In this document: positions 6,043 to 11,829 of the stretch, piece by piece
Layout of the letters: each line of letters begins with the position of its first letter
How positions within the stretch are numbered: position 1 is the first letter of the stretch
Assembly (NCBI GenBank): GCA_964483175.1
Contig: CAZAAT010000056.1
Location: forward strand, 1 to 14,781
Direction of reading: 5' to 3'
Source of the DNA: JAAYHC01 sp964483175
GTDB taxonomy: Bacteria; Bacillota; UBA5301
DNA: 14,781 nt
Program-made: the position numbers and the translations under genes
Notes under the pieces: generated by a model
Told to the model about the DNA's origin: nothing
The model's input: the letters and a program-made list of their open reading frames with translations, nothing else
The model's database searches: none

Positions 6043-7630
6043 CCGAATAATTGCGCTAATAACTCTTGTAGTATTACTGCTTCTGACGGCCTCCGGCTTA
6101 GCCATGGGGATAGATGTGCAGTTTTATGAAACGCCATTACCGGAGGCGCTAAATGAGTTATCACTACTGACTGGTGTTAACATCATCCGTCCGAATAATC
6201 TGGCCGGGTCTGTAACGGCTCAATACAAAGGCGCTTCGCTATCTGAGATCTTGAGCTCCATTCTGGCAACTACCGATTATTCATTTCAGATCGTGGATAG
6301 CTTGTTAGCCATAGTTTCGGCCCGAAATCCAAAAGACCCGGCCTTTCCTGTCTTGGCTGAAACCAGAATTTATCGAGTGCGCCCAGCCCAGTATAACCAG
6401 GTACTTGAGCAGCTGGCTCAGTATAAGCGCTACCTAAAGACGAATAAAGAGAAGAGCATTATCACTGTTACAGCACTTCCCGAGGATTTGAAATTAATTG
6501 ATCAGACTATTACCAGAGCATTAACGAATGTTCATCAGAGAACCATAACCTATCAATTTGAGTTTACTAGGATTAGCGCCGAAAAGGCCAGAGGATTTGG
6601 AATAGAAGTTTCTCAAGAAAATGAAGAGCAGCCTGGTGCCTATACGATTATCTTTCCGATGACGGAGATGGCCGCTAATTTCTCGGAAAAGGCTGTGTAT
6701 CGGTCGGTAATCTCGACTAGCCCGTATAAAAGCGCTCACCTCTCGTTGGTGATGGCCGAACTCCCGCTATCACCATCACGCTTGCTATTGGAGTTGGTAC
6801 CATTACAGGCTACCGCAGACTCAATTCTGACCGCGGTATCGTTTACGACAGATCCGGCGAAAGGCCGTAAAGAGAGTTTTGAGACCATATTGGATGTAGG
6901 GGTAGGAAAGTCAGTTCCCTTCGCCATTGTACGCGTAGGCTCCGAACGTGTGAAACGGTCATTGACTGGTTTCAACAGAAGTCAAACCACTGACTATTAT
7001 GTCTGCAGCATTAAGGCTGATGTTGCACCTAGTTTGCCAGGCGGATCGTTGCGATTAGCTGGTTCGTTAGATGGCTTTGATCAACTTTTCTTTACCCCGC
7101 TACAACGGAAGGATGTGGAGAAACAATACACAACCCTTTCGTTGAGTAGAAGTTTGGACGGCGAACGCTGGCGTTTTTCCCTGCAAACCGGAGTTTTCCC
7201 AAGGATTCAAATTGGTCTCACTGTATCCGATGATGAATCTAGTTTTATCGACCTGGGTTGGAATGCGCTCGGCAGCCTATTTGTTATCAACCGCTTGTAT
7301 GTTGCTGACCCCAGCAATCCCAGTTTAAACATTGGTTTGAGGGAGAAAAATCAGTTATTCGGAAGACTATATATTTCAGCTCAATACTTGCCTATCCAGA
7401 TCGGGAAGGATGCCGTAAATTTTGACTCGTCTTTTCTCGATTATGGAATTAGTTATGAGGGAGAGCGTACCGAAATTGCTGTTACACGAAACTACTGTGA
7501 ACAAAGGGATTGGTTTACCGAACTATCGATAGGATTTTCCCTTAATGAAAACTTGAGCATTCAAACATCTCTTCGGCATACCGATGATGGACAAAAAACA
7601 ACGAGTATAGGCCTTACCTTCAGCTTCTAG
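6035..7630 (+). CDS. Secretin-like protein with degenerate pore region and C-terminal beta-barrel-like domain
   Basis: A 531-residue exported protein that overlaps the secretin gene by 8 bases, so translation is probably coupled. Signal peptide about 1-24. Residues 27-95 repeat the STN-like domain (VQFYETPLPEALNELSLLTGVNI against VMFYETDLREALNELALQSGVNI in the secretin). Residues 107-165 match its N domain. Parts of 170-330 still align (LLLELVPL with ILLNIVPE; ETILDVGVGKSVPFAIVRVG with the corresponding late secretin strands), but the GSIPI hairpin is missing. About 340-531 is new: repeated alternating polar/hydrophobic strands ending in SIGLTFSF with a terminal Phe, the usual signature of an outer-membrane barrel protein. 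It looks like a secretin duplicate that gained a barrel and could act as an usher-like partner. Its function is otherwise unknown. Confidence 0.8.
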   Translation: MSSRIIALITLVVLLLLTASGLAMGIDVQFYETPLPEALNELSLLTGVNIIRPNNLAGSVTAQYKGASLSEILSSILATTDYSFQIVDSLLAIVSARNPKDPAFPVLAETRIYRVRPAQYNQVLEQLAQYKRYLKTNKEKSIITVTALPEDLKLIDQTITRALTNVHQRTITYQFEFTRISAEKARGFGIEVSQENEEQPGAYTIIFPMTEMAANFSEKAVYRSVISTSPYKSAHLSLVMAELPLSPSRLLLELVPLQATADSILTAVSFTTDPAKGRKESFETILDVGVGKSVPFAIVRVGSERVKRSLTGFNRSQTTDYYVCSIKADVAPSLPGGSLRLAGSLDGFDQLFFTPLQRKDVEKQYTTLSLSRSLDGERWRFSLQTGVFPRIQIGLTVSDDESSFIDLGWNALGSLFVINRLYVADPSNPSLNIGLREKNQLFGRLYISAQYLPIQIGKDAVNFDSSFLDYGISYEGERTEIAVTRNYCEQRDWFTELSIGFSLNENLSIQTSLRHTDDGQKTTSIGLTFSF

Positions 7631-7633
7631 CAA

Positions 7634-7662
7634 TTGTAATCATTGGCAAAATATGCTAAAAT
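7634..7662 (+). promoter_or_regulatory. Sigma-A-type promoter of the CheY-like gene
   Basis: TTGTAA (7634-7639) and TAAAAT (7657-7662) are separated by 17 bases, and TG occurs one base before the -10 box (extended -10). Transcription should start near 7669, about 23 bases before the chosen ATG. It separates this gene from the secretin cluster. Confidence 0.65.
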
Positions 7663-7691
7663 TAGGCAAAAAGATGAAGGGATTTAGGCTC

Positions 7692-8063
7692 ATGGCTACA
7701 GTACTCATCGTCGATGATGCTCTATTTATGCGCAAGACTCTCGCTGACCTCATCGAAAGGCTGGGACATACAGTGGTGGGAGAGGCGGAGAATGGATTTG
7801 CTGCTGTAGACTTGTATTTTAAACTCAAGCCTGATGTAGTTACCATGGATATTACCATGCCCGAGTTTGGCGGGGTCGAGGCTGTCAAGGTCATTTGTGG
7901 CAATGATCGAAATGCCAAAATTATTATGGTTTCGGCTATGGGGCAGACCGAGTTCATCAAAGAGGCGATCCTTTCAGGGGCAAAAGATTTCATCGTCAAA
8001 CCCTTCGAGCACGAGCGAGTTGCCTTAGCTTTCGATAAAGTTTTGGGTGGGAACGTCTGCTAA
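7692..8063 (+). CDS. Stand-alone response regulator receiver, CheY-like
   Basis: A 123-residue single-domain receiver with no output domain. All phosphotransfer residues are visible: Asp8 and Asp9 in LIVDDA, phospho-acceptor Asp53 in TMDITMP, Ser81 in MVSAMG, and Lys103 in IVKP. It should be phosphorylated by a histidine kinase, probably CheA, and signal by docking to a partner such as a flagellar switch. The stretch AMGQTEFIKEAILSGAKDFIVKPF is typical of chemotaxis CheY in Firmicutes. I place the start at ATG 7692, which begins MATVLIVDD; the in-frame ATG 7653 lies upstream of the predicted transcription start. AAGGGA upstream serves as ribosome site. No kinase or other chemotaxis gene is nearby, so the pathway is not settled. 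Confidence 0.93.
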   Translation: MATVLIVDDALFMRKTLADLIERLGHTVVGEAENGFAAVDLYFKLKPDVVTMDITMPEFGGVEAVKVICGNDRNAKIIMVSAMGQTEFIKEAILSGAKDFIVKPFEHERVALAFDKVLGGNVC

Positions 8064-8322
8064 TTTACCTGCACAACCTATGGATTTTCTGGGAGATGTA
8101 GCTGCTCATTTTGGTGTAACCGTGGGCAGCGATTCTTTTCTCCTTCAGTACTAACCCCAATCATCTTTCAATCGACCAACCTTCTACTTGTTCACTCCGG
8201 CGCTTCAATTTGGGTTCTGCACATTTCACGCAGCTAGTCGTTGAATGCATGGGCAAGAGAGGAATTTACCCGGTCAAGGCTAATTAATAGGTGAATAATT
8301 TACGATAGAGGCGGAAACCAAT
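8064..8322. other. Non-coding interval between the CheY-like and acetyltransferase genes
   Basis: About 260 bases with no credible gene. It contains the hairpin at 8101-8139 and, at its right end, the ribosome site of the next gene. A frame of 24 codons beginning at the ATG near 8080 has no ribosome site. I see no clear promoter for the next gene. Confidence 0.5.
8101..8139 (+). terminator. Possible terminator downstream of the CheY-like gene
   Basis: GCTGCTCA (8101-8108) pairs with TGGGCAGC (8123-8130), with one G-U pair. The loop is 14 bases and a short T tract, TTTT (8136-8139), follows five bases after the stem. The T tract is weak, so termination may be partial. Confidence 0.4.
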
Positions 8323-9447
8323 TTGGCAGCAGTAATCATCACCGAAGGACGTACTCGTCTTGACCATGAACGCTTTATCAAACTCTCGTACCGGTTGTAC
8401 CGTCATGACCCGAACTGGGTTCCTCCGCTGTACAGCGAGATGCGCCAAAACATGACACCCGAAGGCAATGTCTTATTGCGATTAGGGCCTCATGCCCATT
8501 TGCTGGCCTGGAAAGACCGTCGGGTAGTTGGCCGGCTAGCTGTGGGCATCGACGAAAACCTCAATGCCCAAAAGGGCAGAAAAGAAGGGTACATCTCCCT
8601 GTTTGAGGCAGAACAAGACTACGCGATTGCTGAAGCCCTCTTTGATGCTGCAGTGGACTGGCTTAAAGAACGCGGCATGACCGGGGTCACTGGTCCACAG
8701 TCACCATCTAATGGTGATGATTATCGTGGGCTATTGGTACAAGGATTTGACAGCCCGCCGGTATTAATGAACTCCTATAACCCAAGTTATTATGTGGATT
8801 TTTTTGAACGTTACGGTTTTGCTAAGTTTTTTGACCGCTTTGCATTTCACTATGATTTGACCAAAGTTCCGGAACGCTATGGGCGGATGGTACAAGTTGT
8901 TCAAGAGCGTTACGGTTTTCGGGTGGATCCCATCGACCTAAAGCGGATTCATGCTGAGTTTGTTGACATTAAGAAGATTTTGGACCAGTCCTGGCCTGAG
9001 GAATGGCCGGATATGGTACCACCAACGATAGAAGAGATCCAAGCTGAAGCCGACAGGCTGATTTCGATTGCGGTACCGGAGCTGATTCACATTGCGCGGA
9101 CCAGCGCTGGTGAACCCATTGGGGTAGCAGTCGCGCTGCCCGACTATAATCAAGTGCTGGTCAAGATGGGCGGACGTTTGTTTCCGCTTGGCTGGGCAAA
9201 ATATCTATACTGGCGCCGAAAAATCACCGGGGCGCGACTATTTATCTTGATGGTCGACAAAGACTGGCATCGAAAAGGTGTTTCAGCAGCCTTGTATCAC
9301 CGAACTTTTTGCGCTGCCCGGCGTCTCGGATATACCCATGGTGAGGGTGGTACGGTGCATGAATTTAACACCAAGATGGTGCAAGATGCATTAAGAGCGG
9401 GCGGAAAGCTGTATAAGGTATATAGAATATATCGAAAAGACTGGTAG
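8323..9447 (+). CDS. GNAT family N-acetyltransferase-like protein (about 370-residue class)
   Basis: A 374-residue cytoplasmic protein. The N-terminal part has FIKLSYRLYRHDPNWVPPLYSEM, a hallmark of a poorly characterised GNAT-related family in which this opening precedes an acidic, Pro-containing stretch. VVGRLAVGID (about 67-76) looks like the substrate-facing strand of a first GNAT-like fold. GPQSPSNGDDYRGLLVQGF then occurs about residues 125-143. The C-terminal half has MVDKDWHRKGVSAALY, which resembles the acetyl-CoA pyrophosphate loop (R/Q-x-x-G-x-A/S). The start is TTG 8323 with GAGGCGGA 8 bases upstream. Substrate and pathway are unknown, and the family name rests on pattern only. It reads in the same direction as its neighbours but shows no functional link to them. 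Confidence 0.8.
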   Translation: MAAVIITEGRTRLDHERFIKLSYRLYRHDPNWVPPLYSEMRQNMTPEGNVLLRLGPHAHLLAWKDRRVVGRLAVGIDENLNAQKGRKEGYISLFEAEQDYAIAEALFDAAVDWLKERGMTGVTGPQSPSNGDDYRGLLVQGFDSPPVLMNSYNPSYYVDFFERYGFAKFFDRFAFHYDLTKVPERYGRMVQVVQERYGFRVDPIDLKRIHAEFVDIKKILDQSWPEEWPDMVPPTIEEIQAEADRLISIAVPELIHIARTSAGEPIGVAVALPDYNQVLVKMGGRLFPLGWAKYLYWRRKITGARLFILMVDKDWHRKGVSAALYHRTFCAARRLGYTHGEGGTVHEFNTKMVQDALRAGGKLYKVYRIYRKDW

Positions 9448-9460
9448 GGGCATAGAATAT

Positions 9461-9472
9461 CCCCGAAAGGGG
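9461..9472 (+). promoter_or_regulatory. GAAA-loop mini hairpin overlapping the ribosome site of the first hydrolase
   Basis: CCCC-GAAA-GGGG forms a 4-bp GC stem closed by a GNRA-type tetraloop. The 3' arm is part of AAAGGGGTG, the ribosome binding site of the gene starting at GTG 9481. It could lower translation of the hydrolase, but the stem is short. Confidence 0.3.
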
Positions 9473-9480
9473 TGTTCTGA

Positions 9481-9891
9481 GTGCAAAAAGAGATTGAGTA
9501 TCTGGCCCGCACAATCTATGGAGAAGCGCGAGGGGAAAACCTAGAGACTCAGTTATATGTGGGCTGGGTTATTCGGAATCGTGTTAGAGCGGAAGGCCTG
9601 TTTGGATACACTTATCAGGAGGTAGTAACAGCTCCTAATCAATTTAGTTGCTGGAATCGAAATGACCCTAACTACGCGGAGGTGCAAAATCCAACGGGTT
9701 CGGCCTGGCGGTGTTGTTTAGGGACGGCACAGGCGGTCTTTTACGCGGACGAAATCCATAATCCATTGCCAGATGTCTATTATTTCTTTGCGCGATCGAT
9801 GGACAAGAACCCGCCCTCCTGGGCCAAAGGAGCGCAGATCTTGCGGTTTAACTTCATTCCGAATATGCGGTTTGTACGGCGGGTGAAATAA
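9481..9891 (+). CDS. Cell-wall hydrolase, SleB/Hydrolase_2 type, without signal peptide (copy 1)
   Basis: A 136-residue protein formed almost entirely by one SleB-like catalytic domain, which in the family cleaves peptidoglycan (lytic transglycosylase type). It begins with LARTIYGEARGE (8-19), whose Glu15 corresponds to the conserved catalytic Glu. QLYVGWVIRNRV matches the family's helix. FSCWN and PSWAKGAQILRFNFIPNMRFVR correspond to the later substrate-groove elements. Unlike spore SleB it has no signal peptide and no PG-binding domain, so it needs another route to the wall, as endolysins do. The GTG start is supported by AGGGGTG 6-7 bases upstream. It is about two-thirds identical by eye to the gene at 11281, so the two arose by duplication. 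Confidence 0.88.
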   Translation: MQKEIEYLARTIYGEARGENLETQLYVGWVIRNRVRAEGLFGYTYQEVVTAPNQFSCWNRNDPNYAEVQNPTGSAWRCCLGTAQAVFYADEIHNPLPDVYYFFARSMDKNPPSWAKGAQILRFNFIPNMRFVRRVK

Positions 9892-9913
9892 CTACAACAA
9901 GGCGGAGGAGAAG

Positions 9914-10261
9914 ATGAGTAAATTTATCGAAAAAAAAATAGCAGATAACATTAAAGGTAATATCAAAGAAAACTTGCTCAAAAGCCCGGAGGCCAAAGAA
10001 GCCGAGGCACGTAAAGTTCTCGAAGCCAAATTTGCGATTTATAAATTATGGTTGATCGAGCCTTCCGGTGAGGATATTGGCTTTGTAGAAGTACCGAGCA
10101 CCGTGCCGATTACAGAGGGGTGTATTGTTCGTACTACGAGCAAGAAATTCTATAAGATTATCTCCCCGCCTATCTTTGATGAATACGAATCATTTGCGGG
10201 CAACCGCGGATACTATATGATTAAAGTGATGGCTGAGCGGATTGAGCCGCTGTACGAATAA
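9914..10261 (+). CDS. Small protein of unknown function in the lysis-like cassette
   Basis: A 115-residue protein I do not recognise. The first 35 residues are rich in Lys, Glu and Ala and probably helical (IEKKIADNIKGNIKENLLK). The rest looks like a compact beta domain (YKLWLIEPSGEDIGFVEVPS, then GCIVRTTSKKFYKIIS, then YYMIKVMAERIEPLYE). There is no signal peptide or membrane segment. GGCGGAGGAGA just before the ATG is an excellent ribosome site, so it is probably translated. It starts 22 bases after the first hydrolase and is likely cotranscribed with it. A role as regulator or inhibitor of the hydrolase would fit the position but is unsupported by any motif. Confidence 0.75.
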   Translation: MSKFIEKKIADNIKGNIKENLLKSPEAKEAEARKVLEAKFAIYKLWLIEPSGEDIGFVEVPSTVPITEGCIVRTTSKKFYKIISPPIFDEYESFAGNRGYYMIKVMAERIEPLYE

Positions 10262-10269
10262 GGTATATT

Positions 10270-10350
10270 ATGGCGGAGGTTGAGGACTGCTTGAGCTGTC
10301 ATCAAATCGACTCAAATACCGGGGTCTTCGGTATAGTGTATGCGAAATAA
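10270..10350 (+). CDS. Possible 26-residue protein with a CxxCH motif
   Basis: ATG 10270 opens a 26-codon frame ending at TAA 10350: MAEVEDCLSCHQ, then a short tail ending FGIVYAK. AAGG lies six bases upstream, overlapping the stop of the preceding gene. CLSCH could bind a metal, or haem if the protein were exported, but there is no signal peptide. The frame stops just before a strong terminator, so it would be the last cistron of the upstream transcript. It could be a real microprotein, a remnant of a longer zinc-ribbon gene, or chance. Confidence 0.35.
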   Translation: MAEVEDCLSCHQIDSNTGVFGIVYAK

Positions 10351-10378
10351 TTAATTAGCTAATTTGCTAAACTACCAT

Positions 10379-10405
10379 GCCTACAGCTTGCTGTAGGCTT
10401 TTTTT
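10379..10405 (+). terminator. Rho-independent terminator after the first half of the lysis-like cassette
   Basis: GCCTACAG (10379-10386) and CTGTAGGC (10391-10398) form a perfect 8-bp stem with a CTTG loop. Seven T residues follow at once (10399-10405). It ends the transcript of the first hydrolase and the small genes after it, so the holin-like gene downstream needs its own promoter or readthrough. Confidence 0.88.
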
Positions 10406-10411
10406 GTGCCT

Positions 10412-10441
10412 TTGTCACAATAGAATCTCTCATCATATTAT
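10412..10441 (+). promoter_or_regulatory. Candidate promoter for the holin-like gene
   Basis: TTGTCA (10412-10417) and TATTAT (10436-10441) are separated by 18 bases and lie just after the terminator. The predicted transcription start, about 10448, would put the ribosome site at the very 5' end of the mRNA, which is unusual and lowers confidence. Confidence 0.4.
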
Positions 10442-10463
10442 AGGTACAGGAGGAGGGAGATGG

Positions 10464-10712
10464 ATGCTGGAAAAGGCCTGCTCCAGTGCTTCTCATAATG
10501 AAAATGATCATTCTGAAGTTCACGCTGAAAAGGATTTTATGGATAATAAGTACGCCAGTCGAAAGTTTCTGATTTGTGCTGGAATCCTACTGATCGGGAC
10601 GGTGAGTCTGTTTTTTGGCAAACTAAATAGCTCCGACTGGGTGGACTTGTCTCGTTGGGTTGCTCTGACATATCTCGGGGCCAATGTAGCCCAAAAGAAG
10701 GTGTTACGATGA
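10464..10712 (+). CDS. Holin-like small membrane protein
   Basis: An 82-residue protein. ATG 10464 follows AGGAGGAGGGAG; upstream in-frame codons lie inside the terminator and are unlikely. The first 33 residues are hydrophilic and acidic. Then comes a transmembrane segment (FLICAGILLIGTVSLFFG, about 35-52), a short GKLNSSDW turn, an amphipathic or second membrane segment (WVDLSRWVALTYLGANVAQ) and a basic tail. The W-x-x-L...YLGANVAQK ending resembles small phage holins of Firmicutes. A second in-frame start, ATG 10539 with AAAGGA just upstream, would give a 57-residue form without the acidic leader, reminiscent of dual-start holins. Its stop overlaps the next start as ATGA. In a holin role it would open the cytoplasmic membrane to the signal-less hydrolases. 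Confidence 0.65.
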   Translation: MLEKACSSASHNENDHSEVHAEKDFMDNKYASRKFLICAGILLIGTVSLFFGKLNSSDWVDLSRWVALTYLGANVAQKKVLR

Positions 10713-11248
10713 CCTGGCTGAAAAAAGTTGGCTGGTTTATTCTGGCGTTGATAGCGGCCATCATTGCTTGGATTGTCTGGAAAAACCCGGCAGTAACCTT
10801 ATGGCGAGAGATTAGCGACCGGATTGACCAAGAGGTGCAAGAGGAAAAAGAAAGCCTAGGCGAGATCATCGAGAGGCAAAAAAAACGTCGTAAGATTAGC
10901 GAAAAGTTGTCAGAGTGGCTCGACAAACTACCTGTGATTTTAATCGTGTCAATGCTATGGATGGCACTACCGGCTCAGGCTGCTGAACCCGTAGCCGAGT
11001 TTGACCAGTTGCTAGAGTATTACTCGGAGATGAGTCAGATCGCCCAAGAGTATAAACGACTCTTCGAAGAGGCTGAGGCCGATTTAACCGCGTTGATCGA
11101 ATCAAATCAGCGCCTCCAGAAACTGATCGAAGAACAACAAAAAATTATTAAGAGTCTCTTAAACAGCAATAAGCTGTCGTTTTCGGCCGGAGTGATGTCA
11201 CTATCGGATAGTTACGGGTTTCTGGCAACCTTAAACTACCACTTTTGA
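10709..11248 (+). CDS. Spanin-like membrane coiled-coil protein with outer-membrane-type C-terminus
   Basis: A 179-residue protein translated from ATG 10709, which overlaps the holin-like stop; AAGGTG lies just upstream. Residues 7-24 form a transmembrane segment. Residues 25-73 are a highly charged helix with QKKRRK at 57-62. Residues 74-92 form a second hydrophobic segment that looks like a signal peptide ending ALPAQA-AE. Residues about 96-152 are a heptad-like, Glu/Gln/Leu-rich coiled coil. The last 25 residues (KLSFSAGVMSLSDSYGFLATLNYHF) form a beta-hairpin-like unit ending in Phe, as outer-membrane proteins do. The position after a holin suggests a spanin that links to the outer membrane, but it is neither a typical Rz/Rz1 pair nor a lipoprotein u-spanin. 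No named family is recognised. Confidence 0.7.
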   Translation: MTWLKKVGWFILALIAAIIAWIVWKNPAVTLWREISDRIDQEVQEEKESLGEIIERQKKRRKISEKLSEWLDKLPVILIVSMLWMALPAQAAEPVAEFDQLLEYYSEMSQIAQEYKRLFEEAEADLTALIESNQRLQKLIEEQQKIIKSLLNSNKLSFSAGVMSLSDSYGFLATLNYHF

Positions 11249-11257
11249 ACTTCTGAC

Positions 11258-11278
11258 AGATCTCTCGGGGGCAGATCT
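11258..11278 (+). promoter_or_regulatory. AGATCT direct/inverted repeat flanking the ribosome site of the second hydrolase
   Basis: CAGATCT occurs at 11257-11263 and 11272-11278. Because AGATCT is self-complementary the two copies can pair into a 6-bp stem with CTCGGGGGC in the loop. The G run is the only ribosome-binding candidate for GTG 11281, so the structure would present or restrict it. The repeat may be coincidental. Confidence 0.25.
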
Positions 11279-11280
11279 TC

Positions 11281-11703
11281 GTGTCCGAATTCATTAATAA
11301 AGAGATCGAATTTCTGGCGCGCACCGTATATGGGGAAGCCCGCGGCGAAAACCTCGAAACGCAACTATATGTTGCCTGGGTGATTCGTAACCGGGTACAG
11401 GCGAAGGGTTGGTTTGGAAATACCTACGAAGAGGTAGTCACCAAGCCTTTTCAGTTTAGCAGTTGGAACAAAAATGATCCAAATTATGAGCGGGTGATGC
11501 AACCAACAGGCGCGGCGTGGCGGTCGTCGCTTGGAATTGCCCAGGCAGTATATTATGCCCCGGAGAAACATAATCCGATCCCGGAGATCTATCACTTTTA
11601 CGATCGCTCATTAGACAATTCCCCACCGAGTTGGGCAAAAGATGCCGAAGTTGTCCGCTTCGATTTTATCCCCAAAATGCGATTTGTGCGCGGGGTAAAA
11701 TAA
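11281..11703 (+). CDS. Cell-wall hydrolase, SleB/Hydrolase_2 type, without signal peptide (copy 2)
   Basis: A 140-residue single-domain hydrolase, the paralogue of the one at 9481. FLARTVYGEARGENLETQLYV is almost identical to copy 1, with catalytic-type Glu19. Differences cluster in the middle: NTYEEVVTKPFQFSSWN here against YTYQEVVTAPNQFSCWN, and three Cys of copy 1 (SCW and RCCLG) are Ser here. The N-terminus is four residues longer. There is no signal peptide. It starts 32 bases after the spanin-like gene, so holin-like, spanin-like and hydrolase genes form one transcript with the composition of a phage lysis module. GTG 11281 has only a weak ribosome site (GGGGG about 9 bases upstream), but the homology with copy 1 supports this frame from residue 7 on. 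Confidence 0.88.
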   Translation: MSEFINKEIEFLARTVYGEARGENLETQLYVAWVIRNRVQAKGWFGNTYEEVVTKPFQFSSWNKNDPNYERVMQPTGAAWRSSLGIAQAVYYAPEKHNPIPEIYHFYDRSLDNSPPSWAKDAEVVRFDFIPKMRFVRGVK

Positions 11704-11727
11704 TGCCAGCACCAAGATAGAAAAAAC

Positions 11728-11792
11728 GGGCTTTCGGTCATTGGTATCACCATAGAAAACACAGCTTAGCCAATATCCGAAAACCCATTTTT
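11728..11792. terminator. Probable bidirectional terminator between convergent genes
   Basis: GGG-C-TTTCGG-TC-ATTGG (11728-11744) pairs with CCAAT-AT-CCGAAA-A-CCC (11770-11786), leaving two mismatched positions and a 25-base loop. A run of A precedes it (AAAAAA 11721-11726) and ATTTTT follows (11787-11792), so it could end transcription from both the second hydrolase gene and the minus-strand lipoprotein gene. The long loop and mismatches make it weaker than the terminator at 10379. Confidence 0.5.
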
Positions 11793-11829
11793 AAGCGCAC
11801 TTCCTGCAAGGCTTGATTTGTTAGGACCG

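Noticed and set aside
4831..7630. Type IV pilus or type II secretion locus
   Set aside because: Only secretin-type genes are present; no ATPase, platform protein, prepilin peptidase or prepilin-type N-terminus is found in the window.
8080..8154. 24-codon frame after the CheY-like gene
   Set aside because: No ribosome site, overlaps a terminator-like hairpin and resembles no known protein.
10377..10463. N-terminal extension of the holin-like frame
   Set aside because: It runs through the terminator stem and the candidate promoter; the ribosome site is just before ATG 10464.
10655..10708. Upstream start for the spanin-like protein
   Set aside because: The extension lies within the holin-like gene and has no ribosome site; ATG 10709 forms a typical ATGA overlap.
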